Virus record (IMG/VR): IMGVR_UViG_3300037070_001217
Coordinates: 1 to 64,000 of that record
DNA: 64,000 nucleotides
Strand: one strand, 5' to 3'
Source of the DNA: a virus
Shown piece after piece: positions 46,616-53,172 of this stretch; the first letter of the stretch is position 1; every line of letters starts with the position of its first letter. A model generated the notes under the pieces. It made no database searches and was not told the origin of the DNA. It was given only the letters and a program-made list of their open reading frames with translations. The translations under genes were made by a program, and so were the position numbers.

Positions 46616-46803
46616 CCTCGCCCCTTCCCAAGCCCATCTTCATCCAGCCCTCATGGGCCTCGACCCCATACCCTCATCGTCGGCCCATGGCTCACACAAA
46701 GCGCCTCGACCGTTCCCCCGGCCGGGGCGTTTCCATTCCACGCAACCTTCACCGCCTCGCCTCGTTACCAGTCCGTGGCAGTCCGCCACACAAGGAAACT
46801 CCC

Positions 46804-46983
46804 ATGGGAAATGGCGATGAAAAACGTCCGCAGTCAGAAAAAAAGCCAGACGACCCCGGCCAAAAACCCCCGCAGCCAGAAGTCGGCAAGCCCGGCGGCG
46901 AAGGCCCGTCCAAATCAAGCAAGCCCGGCCCGCACACCATCGACCCGGACAACCTCACCAGCCCGGTGAAGCCAAGACCGTAG
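46804..46983 (+). CDS. Small Pro/Lys/Gly-rich disordered protein
   Basis: 59 residues; ATG 46804 has AAGGAAAC upstream. The sequence is low-complexity (DEKRPQSEKKPDDPGQKPPQ) with no predicted fold, and ends near a short HTIDPDNLTSP. It precedes the terminase small subunit by about 75 bases. The 188 bases upstream hold no gene I can support but contain a CCCCGGCCGGGG palindrome. Function unknown. Confidence 0.55.
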   Translation: MGNGDEKRPQSEKKPDDPGQKPPQPEVGKPGGEGPSKSSKPGPHTIDPDNLTSPVKPRP

Positions 46984-47059
46984 CTGATCAGCCCCGCTTC
47001 GACCGCCGTTTTCATCCCGCCCCGTGGTCGAGGCGGCGCTTTCGTGCTAGAGCGGCTGC

Positions 47060-47491
47060 ATGCCAGCCCTGCCAAACCCAAAACACGAAGCCTTCTGCCA
47101 AGCCCGAGCCTTGGGCAAAACGTGGGCGCAGGCCTATGTCGACGCTGGCTACAAGCCTGATGACGGTGCGGCCTCACGCCTGTCAGGGAATGTCAGGATT
47201 CAGGTTCGCCTCATGGAATTGCAGGAGGTCCGAGCCGAAAGACATGAGGTCACCGTCGACTCGATGGCCGCCCAACTCGATGCCGATCGGGCCTTTGCAT
47301 ACCAGTGCAAGAACCCGGCTGCGGCTGTCTCGGCCACACTCGCCAAGGCCAAGCTTTTCGGCTTGCTGACCGATCGAAGCGTGGTTAACGTAACACACAA
47401 CTACGCCGCCATGACTGAGGAGGAACTCCGATTCGAGATCGCCGCAATCCACGCAGAGGCGCGCGCATTGAAGGCAGGCGTGCAGCACTAG
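47060..47491 (+). CDS. terS: Terminase small subunit
   Basis: 143 residues. NPKHEAFCQARALGKTWAQA (residues ~6-25) is the terminase_2-type N-terminal helix-turn-helix: the P.HE.F...R..G....AY..AGY pattern continuing to AGYKPDDGAASRLSGN. The middle is helical and the C-terminus (TEEELRFEIAAIHAEARALK) a coiled coil that would oligomerise. Small subunits recognise phage DNA and recruit the large subunit. The ATPase half of the large subunit follows about 500 bases later, supporting the call. Confidence 0.8.
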   Translation: MPALPNPKHEAFCQARALGKTWAQAYVDAGYKPDDGAASRLSGNVRIQVRLMELQEVRAERHEVTVDSMAAQLDADRAFAYQCKNPAAAVSATLAKAKLFGLLTDRSVVNVTHNYAAMTEEELRFEIAAIHAEARALKAGVQH

Positions 47492-47505
47492 AAGCTCCGC
47501 TCGTC

Positions 47506-47763
47506 ATGCCAGCCTACGAGGTCGAGTTCGAGGAAAAGCCCGGCGACATGGCGCTGTTCGTCAGCGACGGCGTGCCGGTCATCCGCGCCCCACAGCATGA
47601 GGATGGCCCGGTGCCGGAAGACTTTCTCGTCCTGCTCGGCGTGGCCACCGCCTTCAACGACGATCGCTTCCGTGCCATGATGCTGGGCATCTGCCGGGAC
47701 GCGCACGACAACGGCTACCTCACCGGCATCATCCACGGCCCCGACGAGGGACGGCCCAACTAG
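47506..47763 (+). CDS. Small acidic protein between the terminase genes
   Basis: 85 residues from ATG 47506, 14 bases after the small subunit. Sequence is mixed (VEFEEKPGDMALFVSDGVPV; DFLVLLGVATAFNDDRFRAM), acidic, and without motif. Its position between the terminase subunits suggests a packaging accessory role, but that is inference only. Confidence 0.6.
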   Translation: MPAYEVEFEEKPGDMALFVSDGVPVIRAPQHEDGPVPEDFLVLLGVATAFNDDRFRAMMLGICRDAHDNGYLTGIIHGPDEGRPN

Positions 47764-47771
47764 GAGGCACC

Positions 47772-47972
47772 ATGCCAGAGCCGACCGATCCACCCATGCT
47801 GCCACCTGCGCCTCCCCCTCCCCCTGTCACGGTCCCGCTCGTCTCGCATGAGGAACTGCAGCAGCAGGTCGCGGCCGACATGGCCGCTGTGCAGGCCGAG
47901 ATCGACGCCTATGAGCCGCCGCCGCCACCAATGCCGGTCGAGCCGCCCGATCCCGTGCCTCCCATGCCATGA
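47772..47972 (+). CDS. Small Pro-rich protein between the terminase genes
   Basis: 66 residues; ATG 47772 has GGAGGC upstream. Two polyproline arms (PPMLPPAPPPPPVTVP and YEPPPPPMPVEPPDP) flank a short helix (HEELQQQVAADMAAVQAEID). It is probably a disordered linker-type protein that binds a partner through the helix. Function unknown. Confidence 0.55.
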   Translation: MPEPTDPPMLPPAPPPPPVTVPLVSHEELQQQVAADMAAVQAEIDAYEPPPPPMPVEPPDPVPPMP

Positions 47973-48013
47973 GGCCGGATTGAGGGGAAACATCCCGGGA
48001 TGTTCCCTGCCAG

Positions 48014-48808
48014 ATGAGCGATGTCGACGTCATCGAACTTGACTTGCTGCACCGCCTGCCGCTGCCGACGCAGGCGCGCTATGCGGCGCTCACACAGACG
48101 CTGGTCGAGAAGCTTAAGCAGCGCCTGTTCTTCGACCTATTCCCCGACGCGGATCGCTTGGGCGATGACGGTGCCGTACTCATCTATGCCCGCAGTCGTT
48201 ATCCTAAACATCTCGAGTTCTTTGGAGCCGGGTCGCAGTATCGGGAGCGATGTTTTCTCGCAGCCAATCGAGTCGGGAAAACCACATGCGGCTCCTTCGA
48301 GCTTACGGCTCACCTCACGGGTTTATATCCTGCGTGGTGGAGCGGTAAGCGCTTTGCTCACCCTGTGCGGGCTTGGGCCTGCGGCCGACGCAACGAAACC
48401 ACCCGCGACATCGTCCAAGCCTCCCTGCTCGGCCCCGTGGCTTACGACGGCCTACGCAAGACACTGCAGGGCACCGGCATGGTCCCCGGCAACCTGATCG
48501 GCAGGGTGACGTGGAAGCGCGGCGTTGACGACCTCACCGACACGGTGAGGATCAGGCACGCCAGCGGCGGCTGGAGCACATTAGGATTTAAAAGCTATGA
48601 ACAAGGACGCGGTTCCTTTGAAGGTACTTCGCAGCATGTAGTATGGTTAGACGAAGAATGTCCCATAGACATCTATGGGGAGTGTCTCATTAGACTGATG
48701 ACAACGGGTGGCATCATCCTTTTAACCTTCACGCCGCTCACCGGGCTCTCCGAAACAGTCATGCAGTTCCAGCTAGCGGGCGATCGGGCGCGGCTCGGCC
48801 AGTACTAG
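48014..48808 (+). CDS. Terminase large subunit, ATPase half (split gene)
   Basis: 264 residues. ERCFLAANRVGKTTCGSFEL contains the terminase Walker A-like motif (NRVGKTT, around residue 85), VVWLDEECP the Walker B (~209), and ILLTFTPLTGLSETV the conserved motif III region, all of the packaging ATPase. It stops after QFQLAGDRARLGQY, exactly where a normal large terminase would continue into the nuclease domain. That domain is found as a separate gene at 57569..58321, about 8.8 kb away. No intein or splice-like residues are visible. An HNH endonuclease gene follows 31 bases later. Confidence 0.85.
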   Translation: MSDVDVIELDLLHRLPLPTQARYAALTQTLVEKLKQRLFFDLFPDADRLGDDGAVLIYARSRYPKHLEFFGAGSQYRERCFLAANRVGKTTCGSFELTAHLTGLYPAWWSGKRFAHPVRAWACGRRNETTRDIVQASLLGPVAYDGLRKTLQGTGMVPGNLIGRVTWKRGVDDLTDTVRIRHASGGWSTLGFKSYEQGRGSFEGTSQHVVWLDEECPIDIYGECLIRLMTTGGIILLTFTPLTGLSETVMQFQLAGDRARLGQY

Positions 48809-48839
48809 ACACCAGCTTGTTCTGTGGTACGCTGATGGA

Positions 48840-49343
48840 ATGGAATGGCGCATCTGCCCACGGTTCCCAGAGTACGAAGTGAGCGAGTACGGTCAGCTTC
48901 GACGCTGCGTGCAAGCGAAGGGTGGCGTTGTTGGTCGCCTGCTTAAGGGGCATGTGCGACCAGACGGCTACCTGATGTACATCGTTCGCCGCGATGGCCG
49001 GTCGTGGTATCCGCGAGCCCACCAGCTTGTGCTTGAGGCGTTCGTCGGTCCCAAGCCCTTTCCCAAGGCGGAAGCGCGGCACAAGGATGGCAAGCGTGTT
49101 CTCGACCACTACAGCAACCTCGAATGGGGATCGAGCGCCGACAACAAGGCCGACATGGTGAGGCATGGCACGCGCATAAGCGGCGAGAAGCACCACCGCG
49201 CCAAGCTGACGGCGGCTGATGTCAAGGCGATCCGCAAGGCTGCGGCGGCAGGTGAAGTGCATCGAGTGATTGGTGAGCGGTATGGTGTCCAGCAACCGGC
49301 TGTCTCACGCATCGTGCGCGGTGAGCGATGGGGGCACATGTAG
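48840..49343 (+). CDS. HNH homing-type endonuclease with NUMOD4-like and HTH segments
   Basis: 167 residues from ATG 48840. The opening WRICPRFPEYEVSEYGQLRR is a NUMOD4-like DNA-binding motif. The HNH nuclease core follows: HQLVLEAFVG, ARHKDGKRVLDHYSNLEWGS with catalytic and structural His/Asn residues. The C-terminal LTAADVKAIRKAAAAGEVHR leading to YGVQQPAVSRIVRG is a helix-turn-helix. Free-standing endonucleases of this type invade phage genes; here it sits at the break of the terminase gene. Confidence 0.85.
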   Translation: MEWRICPRFPEYEVSEYGQLRRCVQAKGGVVGRLLKGHVRPDGYLMYIVRRDGRSWYPRAHQLVLEAFVGPKPFPKAEARHKDGKRVLDHYSNLEWGSSADNKADMVRHGTRISGEKHHRAKLTAADVKAIRKAAAAGEVHRVIGERYGVQQPAVSRIVRGERWGHM

Positions 49344-49592
49344 ATGATTGAACAGATTTTGGTCCCGGCCGAGTTCTGGGGGACGGTGTCGGTGGAGGAG
49401 TTCGCTGAGATCATCAAGAACGACGGTTGCTTGGACGCTGACCAGTGCGCTCGGCTGTGGGAGATGGCGAACTGGGAAGACCCGGTGCCGGATACGGTTC
49501 AGGTGATGGTGGAGCGGGAGCAGTTCGAGCAATGGCTCACCGCTATCGGCCCCAAGCCCCAGCCCAGACGACGGGGGCGGGTGAGGCGATGA
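49344..49592 (+). CDS. Small unknown protein after the HNH gene
   Basis: 82 residues from ATG 49344, immediately after the HNH stop. The sequence is acidic and helical (EEFAEIIKNDGCLDADQCAR; VMVEREQFEQWLTAIGPKPQ) with a basic Arg-rich tail. There is no recognised motif. It begins a run of overlapping small genes within the terminase split. Confidence 0.6.
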   Translation: MIEQILVPAEFWGTVSVEEFAEIIKNDGCLDADQCARLWEMANWEDPVPDTVQVMVEREQFEQWLTAIGPKPQPRRRGRVRR

Positions 49593-49762
49593 GCGCTGTC
49601 CCTGAACGCTTCTGCAAGAAGTGCCTTGGTTTTGGTTACGTCGATAGCAAGGAACGTCACAGCGACGGCAGCGGGCATCCGGCGTGGGCCGTCCGGTGTT
49701 CCGAATGCCAGCCAGATAACCTTATGGAGACAGACGACAGGGGGAAGCCAGATGAGCGATGA
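49589..49762 (+). CDS. Small zinc-ribbon-like protein
   Basis: 57 residues; ATG 49589 overlaps the preceding stop (ATGA). ERFCKKCLGFGYVD and VRCSECQP form two Cys-x-x-Cys pairs about 25 residues apart, the arrangement of a zinc ribbon or rubredoxin-like knuckle. Probably binds nucleic acid or a protein partner. Its 3' end overlaps the next start. Confidence 0.65.
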   Translation: MSAVPERFCKKCLGFGYVDSKERHSDGSGHPAWAVRCSECQPDNLMETDDRGKPDER

Positions 49763-50153
49763 TGACGACGACCTGTTCAGCTATCACGCCCGATCAAGCG
49801 ACCCGGACACCAGCCACGAAGCAGTGCCACACAACATCAGCCAACAGGCGTGGCGTGTACTGCACGCCTATCGCAGCGGGCTGGCACTGCTCGATGAGCA
49901 CGCCTACGAGCTTGTCGGCATGGACGGCCACCAGCGTTGCAGTGACCTACGCCGCTGGAAGTTCATCGAGCGCTGCGGACGGGGTAGGACAGCCAAGGGC
50001 AAGGCAGGCTACCTGTGCAGGATCACGCCAGCGGGACACGCCTTCCTCACGGCAGGGGGTGGAGAGCCGATCCCGATGGGGCCAGCGCCCAAGCCCGACG
50101 CCAACGAGGTCGCCTTCTCCTTCGACTACGCCTACGATGACGATGAACACTGA
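49752..50153 (+). CDS. Winged-helix-like small protein
   Basis: 133 residues from ATG 49752, within the end of the previous gene. After an acidic start (DDDDDLFSYHARSSDPDTSH), residues ~30-100 look like a winged helix: QQAWRVLHAYRSGLALLDEH, GMDGHQRCSDLRRWKFIERC, then a basic hairpin (GRTAKGKAGYLCRITPAG). It may be a DNA-binding regulator. No named family. Confidence 0.6.
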   Translation: MSDDDDDLFSYHARSSDPDTSHEAVPHNISQQAWRVLHAYRSGLALLDEHAYELVGMDGHQRCSDLRRWKFIERCGRGRTAKGKAGYLCRITPAGHAFLTAGGGEPIPMGPAPKPDANEVAFSFDYAYDDDEH

Positions 50154-50532
50154 GATAGACTGGCGCGATCGGCTGCTGCAGCGCCTGAACCGTCGCCTGC
50201 ATCCGGGGCCACCAGTGGTCAATGCGGCCCGCGACGAGGAGATCGTGGCACGCAGCAAGGCGGGCGTTCCGCTCGAAGCGCTTGCCAAGGAGCACTACCT
50301 GACGCGGGTGCGGATATACCAGATATGCCGCAAGGCCTACGTGAAGGAGCACGGGACACCGCCGCCGCGACGGCCGCCGCCGACGCTGGAGCGCAACACC
50401 GAGATTTACCGGCGCTTCGTGGCTGGTGAGCGCCCCGCCGATCTTGCTCGGGCATTCAAGTTGTCACGCGGCATGATCAGCATCATTGTCTGGAAGCGTG
50501 GGCGATATGAACAGGAGAGGAGAACGACATGA
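50137..50532 (+). CDS. Small protein with two helix-turn-helix segments
   Basis: 131 residues from ATG 50137 (ATG 50143 is equally possible; neither has a clear ribosome site). Two HTH-like units occur: VPLEALAKEHYLTRVRIYQI at mid-protein and RPADLARAFKLSRGMISIIV near the end, both like sigma-factor region 4 or resolvase HTHs. The protein is very basic. Likely a DNA-binding regulator; target unknown. Confidence 0.6.
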   Translation: MTMNTEIDWRDRLLQRLNRRLHPGPPVVNAARDEEIVARSKAGVPLEALAKEHYLTRVRIYQICRKAYVKEHGTPPPRRPPPTLERNTEIYRRFVAGERPADLARAFKLSRGMISIIVWKRGRYEQERRTT

Positions 50533-50735
50533 ACGCAGTAGCAGACAACGTAAGGGCACGCCTCGCTCAGGTTCGGGCGGCAATAGACGAGGTCGTTAAC
50601 GATCTTGAGATCGCTGGCGACGACCTGAAGGACCGGGTGGCGGCCAAGCTCAAGGACGTCCACTCGGAACTGGGCGAGGTGATCGAGGAGCTTGAGGCGG
50701 CAACCGAGGAAGAGGACGACGAGCCCGCCGAATGA
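50529..50735 (+). CDS. Small acidic coiled-coil protein
   Basis: 68 residues; ATG 50529 has AGGAGAGGAG upstream. Entirely helical (VRARLAQVRAAIDEVVNDLE; DVHSELGEVIEELEAATEEE) with an acidic tail. It overlaps both neighbours by ATGA. Function unknown. Confidence 0.6.
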   Translation: MNAVADNVRARLAQVRAAIDEVVNDLEIAGDDLKDRVAAKLKDVHSELGEVIEELEAATEEEDDEPAE

Positions 50736-50959
50736 GCGAATACTCCTACCAGAACAGCTTGGTGATGGAGCACCTAATAGCGCGAGGCTCGATCACGCCT
50801 CGCACGGCGCTCGACCAATACGGCTGCTTCCGGCTGGCGGCGCGCATCTACGATCTGCGGCAGGCGGGGCACGACATCATCACCACCCGGATACGCAACA
50901 GCGAGGGCAACCCGTATGCTCAGTACGTGTTGCTCAAGCAGGCGCAGAGGGCGGCGTGA
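50732..50959 (+). CDS. Small helix-turn-helix protein (HTH_39-like)
   Basis: 75 residues. VMEHLIARGSITPRTALDQY followed by GCFRLAARIYDLRQAGHDII is the winged helix-turn-helix pattern of small phage proteins that start with N..ML..L..G..IT..EAL..G..RL..RI..LR..G. It probably binds DNA. Start and stop overlap neighbours (ATGA, GTGA). Confidence 0.7.
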   Translation: MSEYSYQNSLVMEHLIARGSITPRTALDQYGCFRLAARIYDLRQAGHDIITTRIRNSEGNPYAQYVLLKQAQRAA

Positions 50960-51225
50960 GGCGCGAATGGATCGCGGACCTCAATCCGGATGCGCTGTTC
51001 GCGGACGGCTACGACGCGGCTCTGATTGGGATAGCCGAGCGCTGCGGCCAGCCGACGCTGGCGGTGTACTCGGTCCCGGCCATGATCAACGTACTGGTCG
51101 AGCGTGATGGCATGAGCGAGGAGGAAGCGGCTGAGTTCATTAGCTTCAACACGCTCGGCTGCTGGGCCGGTGAGAACACACCGCTGTTCTTCTGGCCGCT
51201 GAAGGATGACGATGCACCCGGGTAG
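50956..51225 (+). CDS. Small unknown acidic protein
   Basis: 89 residues from GTG 50956, overlapping the previous stop. Sequence LNPDALFADGYDAALIGIAE, then VYSVPAMINVLVERDGMSEE and EAAEFISFNTLGCWAGENTP. This pattern is common in phage hypothetical proteins that begin by predicting whether a target is large. No function known. The next gene starts within its end. Confidence 0.6.
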   Translation: MRREWIADLNPDALFADGYDAALIGIAERCGQPTLAVYSVPAMINVLVERDGMSEEEAAEFISFNTLGCWAGENTPLFFWPLKDDDAPG

Positions 51226-51487
51226 CCTGTACGACGAGCGGGACGCCAAGATCGTGGCCAAGCGCAAGCGGGGCTTCACGTTGTCGGCGCTGGCCTCCGA
51301 GTTCGGCCTGTCGAAGTCACGCATCCGGCAGATCGAATACCGGGCCAAGCTGGATATCGAGATCGCGGCGCTCGGCCTGACGCGGAAGGAATACCTGACG
51401 CTGATGCGCAAGCGCCGGGTAAGCGTTGGCAACTACGAGTTTGCGGTCGCCTTGCTTGCGTTTGCTGACCACAAGGCGAAGCGATGA
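51206..51487 (+). CDS. Small sigma-region-4-like HTH protein
   Basis: 93 residues from ATG 51206 (ATG 51212 possible). RKRGFTLSALASEFGLSKSR followed by IRQIEYRAKLDIEIA is a sigma70 region 4-type helix-turn-helix. The C-terminus is helical and basic. With the proteins at 49752, 50137 and 50732 it forms a cluster of small DNA-binding proteins inside the terminase split. Target unknown. Confidence 0.65.
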   Translation: MTMHPGSLYDERDAKIVAKRKRGFTLSALASEFGLSKSRIRQIEYRAKLDIEIAALGLTRKEYLTLMRKRRVSVGNYEFAVALLAFADHKAKR

Positions 51488-51579
51488 GCCTGACGACTCG
51501 CGGCCTTGGCGGGTGGCTGCTCGCGTCGATCCTGTTCTGGCTGGTGCTTGGCTTTGTGGTGTGGGTGCTGTTCTGGTAG
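51484..51579 (+). CDS. 31-residue Trp-rich membrane peptide
   Basis: ATG 51484 overlaps the preceding stop (ATGA). The product MSLTTRGLGGWLLASILFWL continues as a single membrane span with four Trp residues in all and ends LFW. Comparable in style to the 29-residue peptide at 46526. Role unknown. Confidence 0.5.
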   Translation: MSLTTRGLGGWLLASILFWLVLGFVVWVLFW

Positions 51580-51652
51580 GCTGTTTGCGGGGCTCTCGAT
51601 CGCGCCCTTCCCGTGGATGACTGCCTTCCGAGCCCCCCGCAAAGATGCAGCC
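51579..51652 (+). other. Long inverted repeat in the 51580-51697 gap
   Basis: GGCTG TTTGCGGGGCTC (51579-51595) pairs with GAGCCCCCCGCAAA GATG CAGCC (51630-51652), a ~17-bp interrupted stem with two extra C bases. The loop is about 34 bases. It may be a structured RNA element or attenuator; it is followed by a short gene. Confidence 0.45.
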
Positions 51653-51697
51653 ACGGATGCGACCGGGAGCCCCACCGACTGGACAGGGACGACTGAA

Positions 51698-51805
51698 ATG
51701 ACGAAGCGCATCAAGGTTGCGCACCTGCCGGGCAATAAGGGCGCGGTGGTCAATCGCAAGGGCCGGATTACACTGGCGAAGGTGGGGAAGAAGCATCATG
51801 TCTGA
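51698..51805 (+). CDS. 35-residue basic peptide
   Basis: ATG 51698 has CAGGGAC upstream. The peptide MTKRIKVAHLPGNKGAVVNR is strongly basic, followed by KGRITLAKVGKKHHV, with alternating strands. It resembles a miniature nucleic-acid-binding beta motif. Its 3' end overlaps the next start. Function unknown. Confidence 0.5.
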   Translation: MTKRIKVAHLPGNKGAVVNRKGRITLAKVGKKHHV

Positions 51806-51995
51806 GAGCGCACCGTCCGCGATCCCGACCGACTTCTTCACGGAGGCCGGGTTCGTGAAGTCCTGCGGGATGAGTTCGCATCCGCGCCCCGGCGACACGG
51901 TGGTGATTGACGCCAAGATGTACAGGGTCAAGGAACTGTCATGGGACTTTGACAGCGGCGGCATGGCGCTGCTGGTGCGCATCAATGTCGAGTAA
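51798..51995 (+). CDS. Small unknown protein
   Basis: 65 residues from ATG 51798, within the end of the previous gene. After an N-terminal helix (IPTDFFTEAGFVKSCGMSSH), it has beta strands (PGDTVVIDAKMYRVKELSWD; GGMALLVRINVE). It looks like a small beta-rich domain. No family recognised. Confidence 0.55.
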   Translation: MSESAPSAIPTDFFTEAGFVKSCGMSSHPRPGDTVVIDAKMYRVKELSWDFDSGGMALLVRINVE

Positions 51996-52149
51996 GGGTG
52001 GCGTCGACATCTCGGCGGTGCGAGGCAATACGGGCCTGATCAAGGTGACGCTGGCTGGCCAGACCGACGACATCGCGATCACCTTCAAGATCACGGACGA
52101 AGAGGCGCGCAAGCTGGTCAAGGTGCTGGAAGGCCAGATCAAGCGTTGA
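51985..52149 (+). CDS. Small alpha/beta protein
   Basis: 54 residues from ATG 51985, overlapping the previous gene by 11 bases. Sequence: GLIKVTLAGQTDDIAITFKI, then TDEEARKLVKVLEGQIKR, a beta hairpin with a helix. It is the last gene before the structured RNA candidate at 52150. No family recognised. Confidence 0.55.
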   Translation: MSSKGGVDISAVRGNTGLIKVTLAGQTDDIAITFKITDEEARKLVKVLEGQIKR

Positions 52150-52332
52150 GGAAAGGGCCGCTCATACCGGCCCGCAATCGCAGGAGCCTAGCGCCTGCGT
52201 GCTGCCGGTTCACCCCGGCACAAAGGGACGGCGGTGCGACAAGGTTTCGGCCTTCCGGGCTAGGCTTCGATCGGGCCGCCGTCCTGCCAGAACAAAGCCG
52301 GATTTTTGATCAGTGGGGGGACTGATCAGTCG
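52150..52332 (+). ncRNA. Candidate structured RNA: five consecutive stem-loops
   Basis: Within 180 bases without a gene, five hairpins follow in order: GGGCCG/CGGCCC (52155-52173), CGCAGG/CCTGCG (52179-52199), TGCCGG/CCGGCA (52203-52220), GGACGGCGG/CCGCCGTCC (52226-52284, with AAGG/CCTT inside) and TGATCAGT/ACTGATCA around six Gs (52307-52328). Closely spaced GC stems are expected by chance in GC-rich DNA, but five in series is unusual. A packaging RNA, small RNA or leader for the gene at 52351 are all possible. Confidence 0.4.
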
Positions 52333-52350
52333 GAACAGGAGCAGAACGAA

Positions 52351-52749
52351 ATGCCAATGAAGTACGACCCGGACACCGGGATACCGCGCTATGTGCCTGA
52401 TATTGGTGAGGAATTGGAGGAAGGCGTTACACCTGCCCCCACGGTTGTAACGTCAAAGTCCGACTTGTTCAAAGGCGACAAGCCGCTGACCAAGGAGATG
52501 TACGAGCGGCTGCGTGATGGGCCGACTGTCGCCAATTCCGAATCCTATACGGTTGGCGTGCCCACTGACGAAGCGGACAAGATGCTGTCCGACGCGATCA
52601 AGAGCGCCAAGCCAGCCAAGCTCGACAAGGACGTTGCCACCGACGAGGAGGTGGACGTGCTCGAGAAGTTCGCCCGCGAGCACACGGTCAGGCACTGGCC
52701 CGAGCTACTGCGGCTGATCAATAGGTTGCGGCAGGCCGAGGCCAAATAG
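52351..52749 (+). CDS. Unknown protein downstream of the structured RNA
   Basis: 132 residues from ATG 52351, with AGGAGCAGAAC upstream. The N-terminus is loosely structured (MKYDPDTGIPRYVPDIGEEL); the C-terminal ~50 residues are helical (LDKDVATDEEVDVLEKFARE; HWPELLRLINRLRQAEAK). Possibly a virion or packaging accessory. A clear terminator follows. No family recognised. Confidence 0.6.
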   Translation: MPMKYDPDTGIPRYVPDIGEELEEGVTPAPTVVTSKSDLFKGDKPLTKEMYERLRDGPTVANSESYTVGVPTDEADKMLSDAIKSAKPAKLDKDVATDEEVDVLEKFAREHTVRHWPELLRLINRLRQAEAK

Positions 52750-52815
52750 CCGCCTGTTGTGTTTTCCGGCCGCTTGGCGGATATTCTCGCGCCAACGGCC
52801 TTCGACACTACGTCC

Positions 52816-52845
52816 ATGCCCGCCCCTCACCCGGCGGGCATTTTG
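52816..52845 (+). terminator. Rho-independent terminator
   Basis: ATGCCCGCC (52816-52824) and GGCGGGCAT (52833-52841) form a perfect nine-base stem with an eight-base loop, followed by TTTT. It separates the small-gene cluster from the virion-type genes starting at 52864. Confidence 0.8.
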
Positions 52846-52863
52846 CTTATCTGAGGGATGCTG

Positions 52864-53169
52864 ATGCCGCTGTTCATCACTGAATACCGCGACCTTGCGC
52901 GCGATATCGGCTCGAACTTCATCGCCGCTGGCATGGAGCCATCGATCGCTGAACAGGCGATGACGCTATCGGGCACGACGGCGCAGTCTGCCGTCTTCAA
53001 TGCCCAGACCGCCTTCGTGATGGTGCATGCGCAGGAGGCGGCCTGTGTGGCATGGGGCACCAATCCAACTGCGACCACGGTCAAGCAGCGCATGGCGGCG
53101 GGTGAAACGCGCTATGTCGGGGTGCCGTCTGGCAGGAGCTTCCGGCTCGCTGCGATCTTAGGAGTTTGA
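52864..53169 (+). CDS. Probable minor virion protein
   Basis: 101 residues from ATG 52864, with GAGGG six bases upstream; ATG 52858 lacks a spaced ribosome site. The sequence (LFITEYRDLARDIGSNFIAA; VKQRMAAGETRYVGVPSGRS; FRLAAILGV) resembles short beta proteins found among phage head/tail decoration genes. It starts the virion-type set after the terminator. Function unknown. Confidence 0.55.
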   Translation: MPLFITEYRDLARDIGSNFIAAGMEPSIAEQAMTLSGTTAQSAVFNAQTAFVMVHAQEAACVAWGTNPTATTVKQRMAAGETRYVGVPSGRSFRLAAILGV

Positions 53170-53172
53170 GCC

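Noticed and set aside
46616-46803. Gene in the gap before 46804
   Set aside because: The open frames are low-complexity Pro/Arg-rich without start signals; only a CCCCGGCCGGGG palindrome is notable.
48760-48840. Split intein or group I intron at the terminase break
   Set aside because: The ATPase half ends with a short tail lacking any intein splicing block, the nuclease half lacks a C-intein, and no intron core was recognisable; an 8.8 kb intron full of genes is implausible.
49945-50350. Leftward ORFs of about 100 codons within the HTH cluster
   Set aside because: They lie opposite a coupled chain of rightward genes and lack ribosome sites.
52226-52292. tRNA-like fold (acceptor-type stem GGACGGCGG/CCGCCGTCC and TTCGATC)
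   Set aside because: The would-be T stem does not pair and D and anticodon arms are not of standard length, so it was treated as part of a structured RNA candidate instead.
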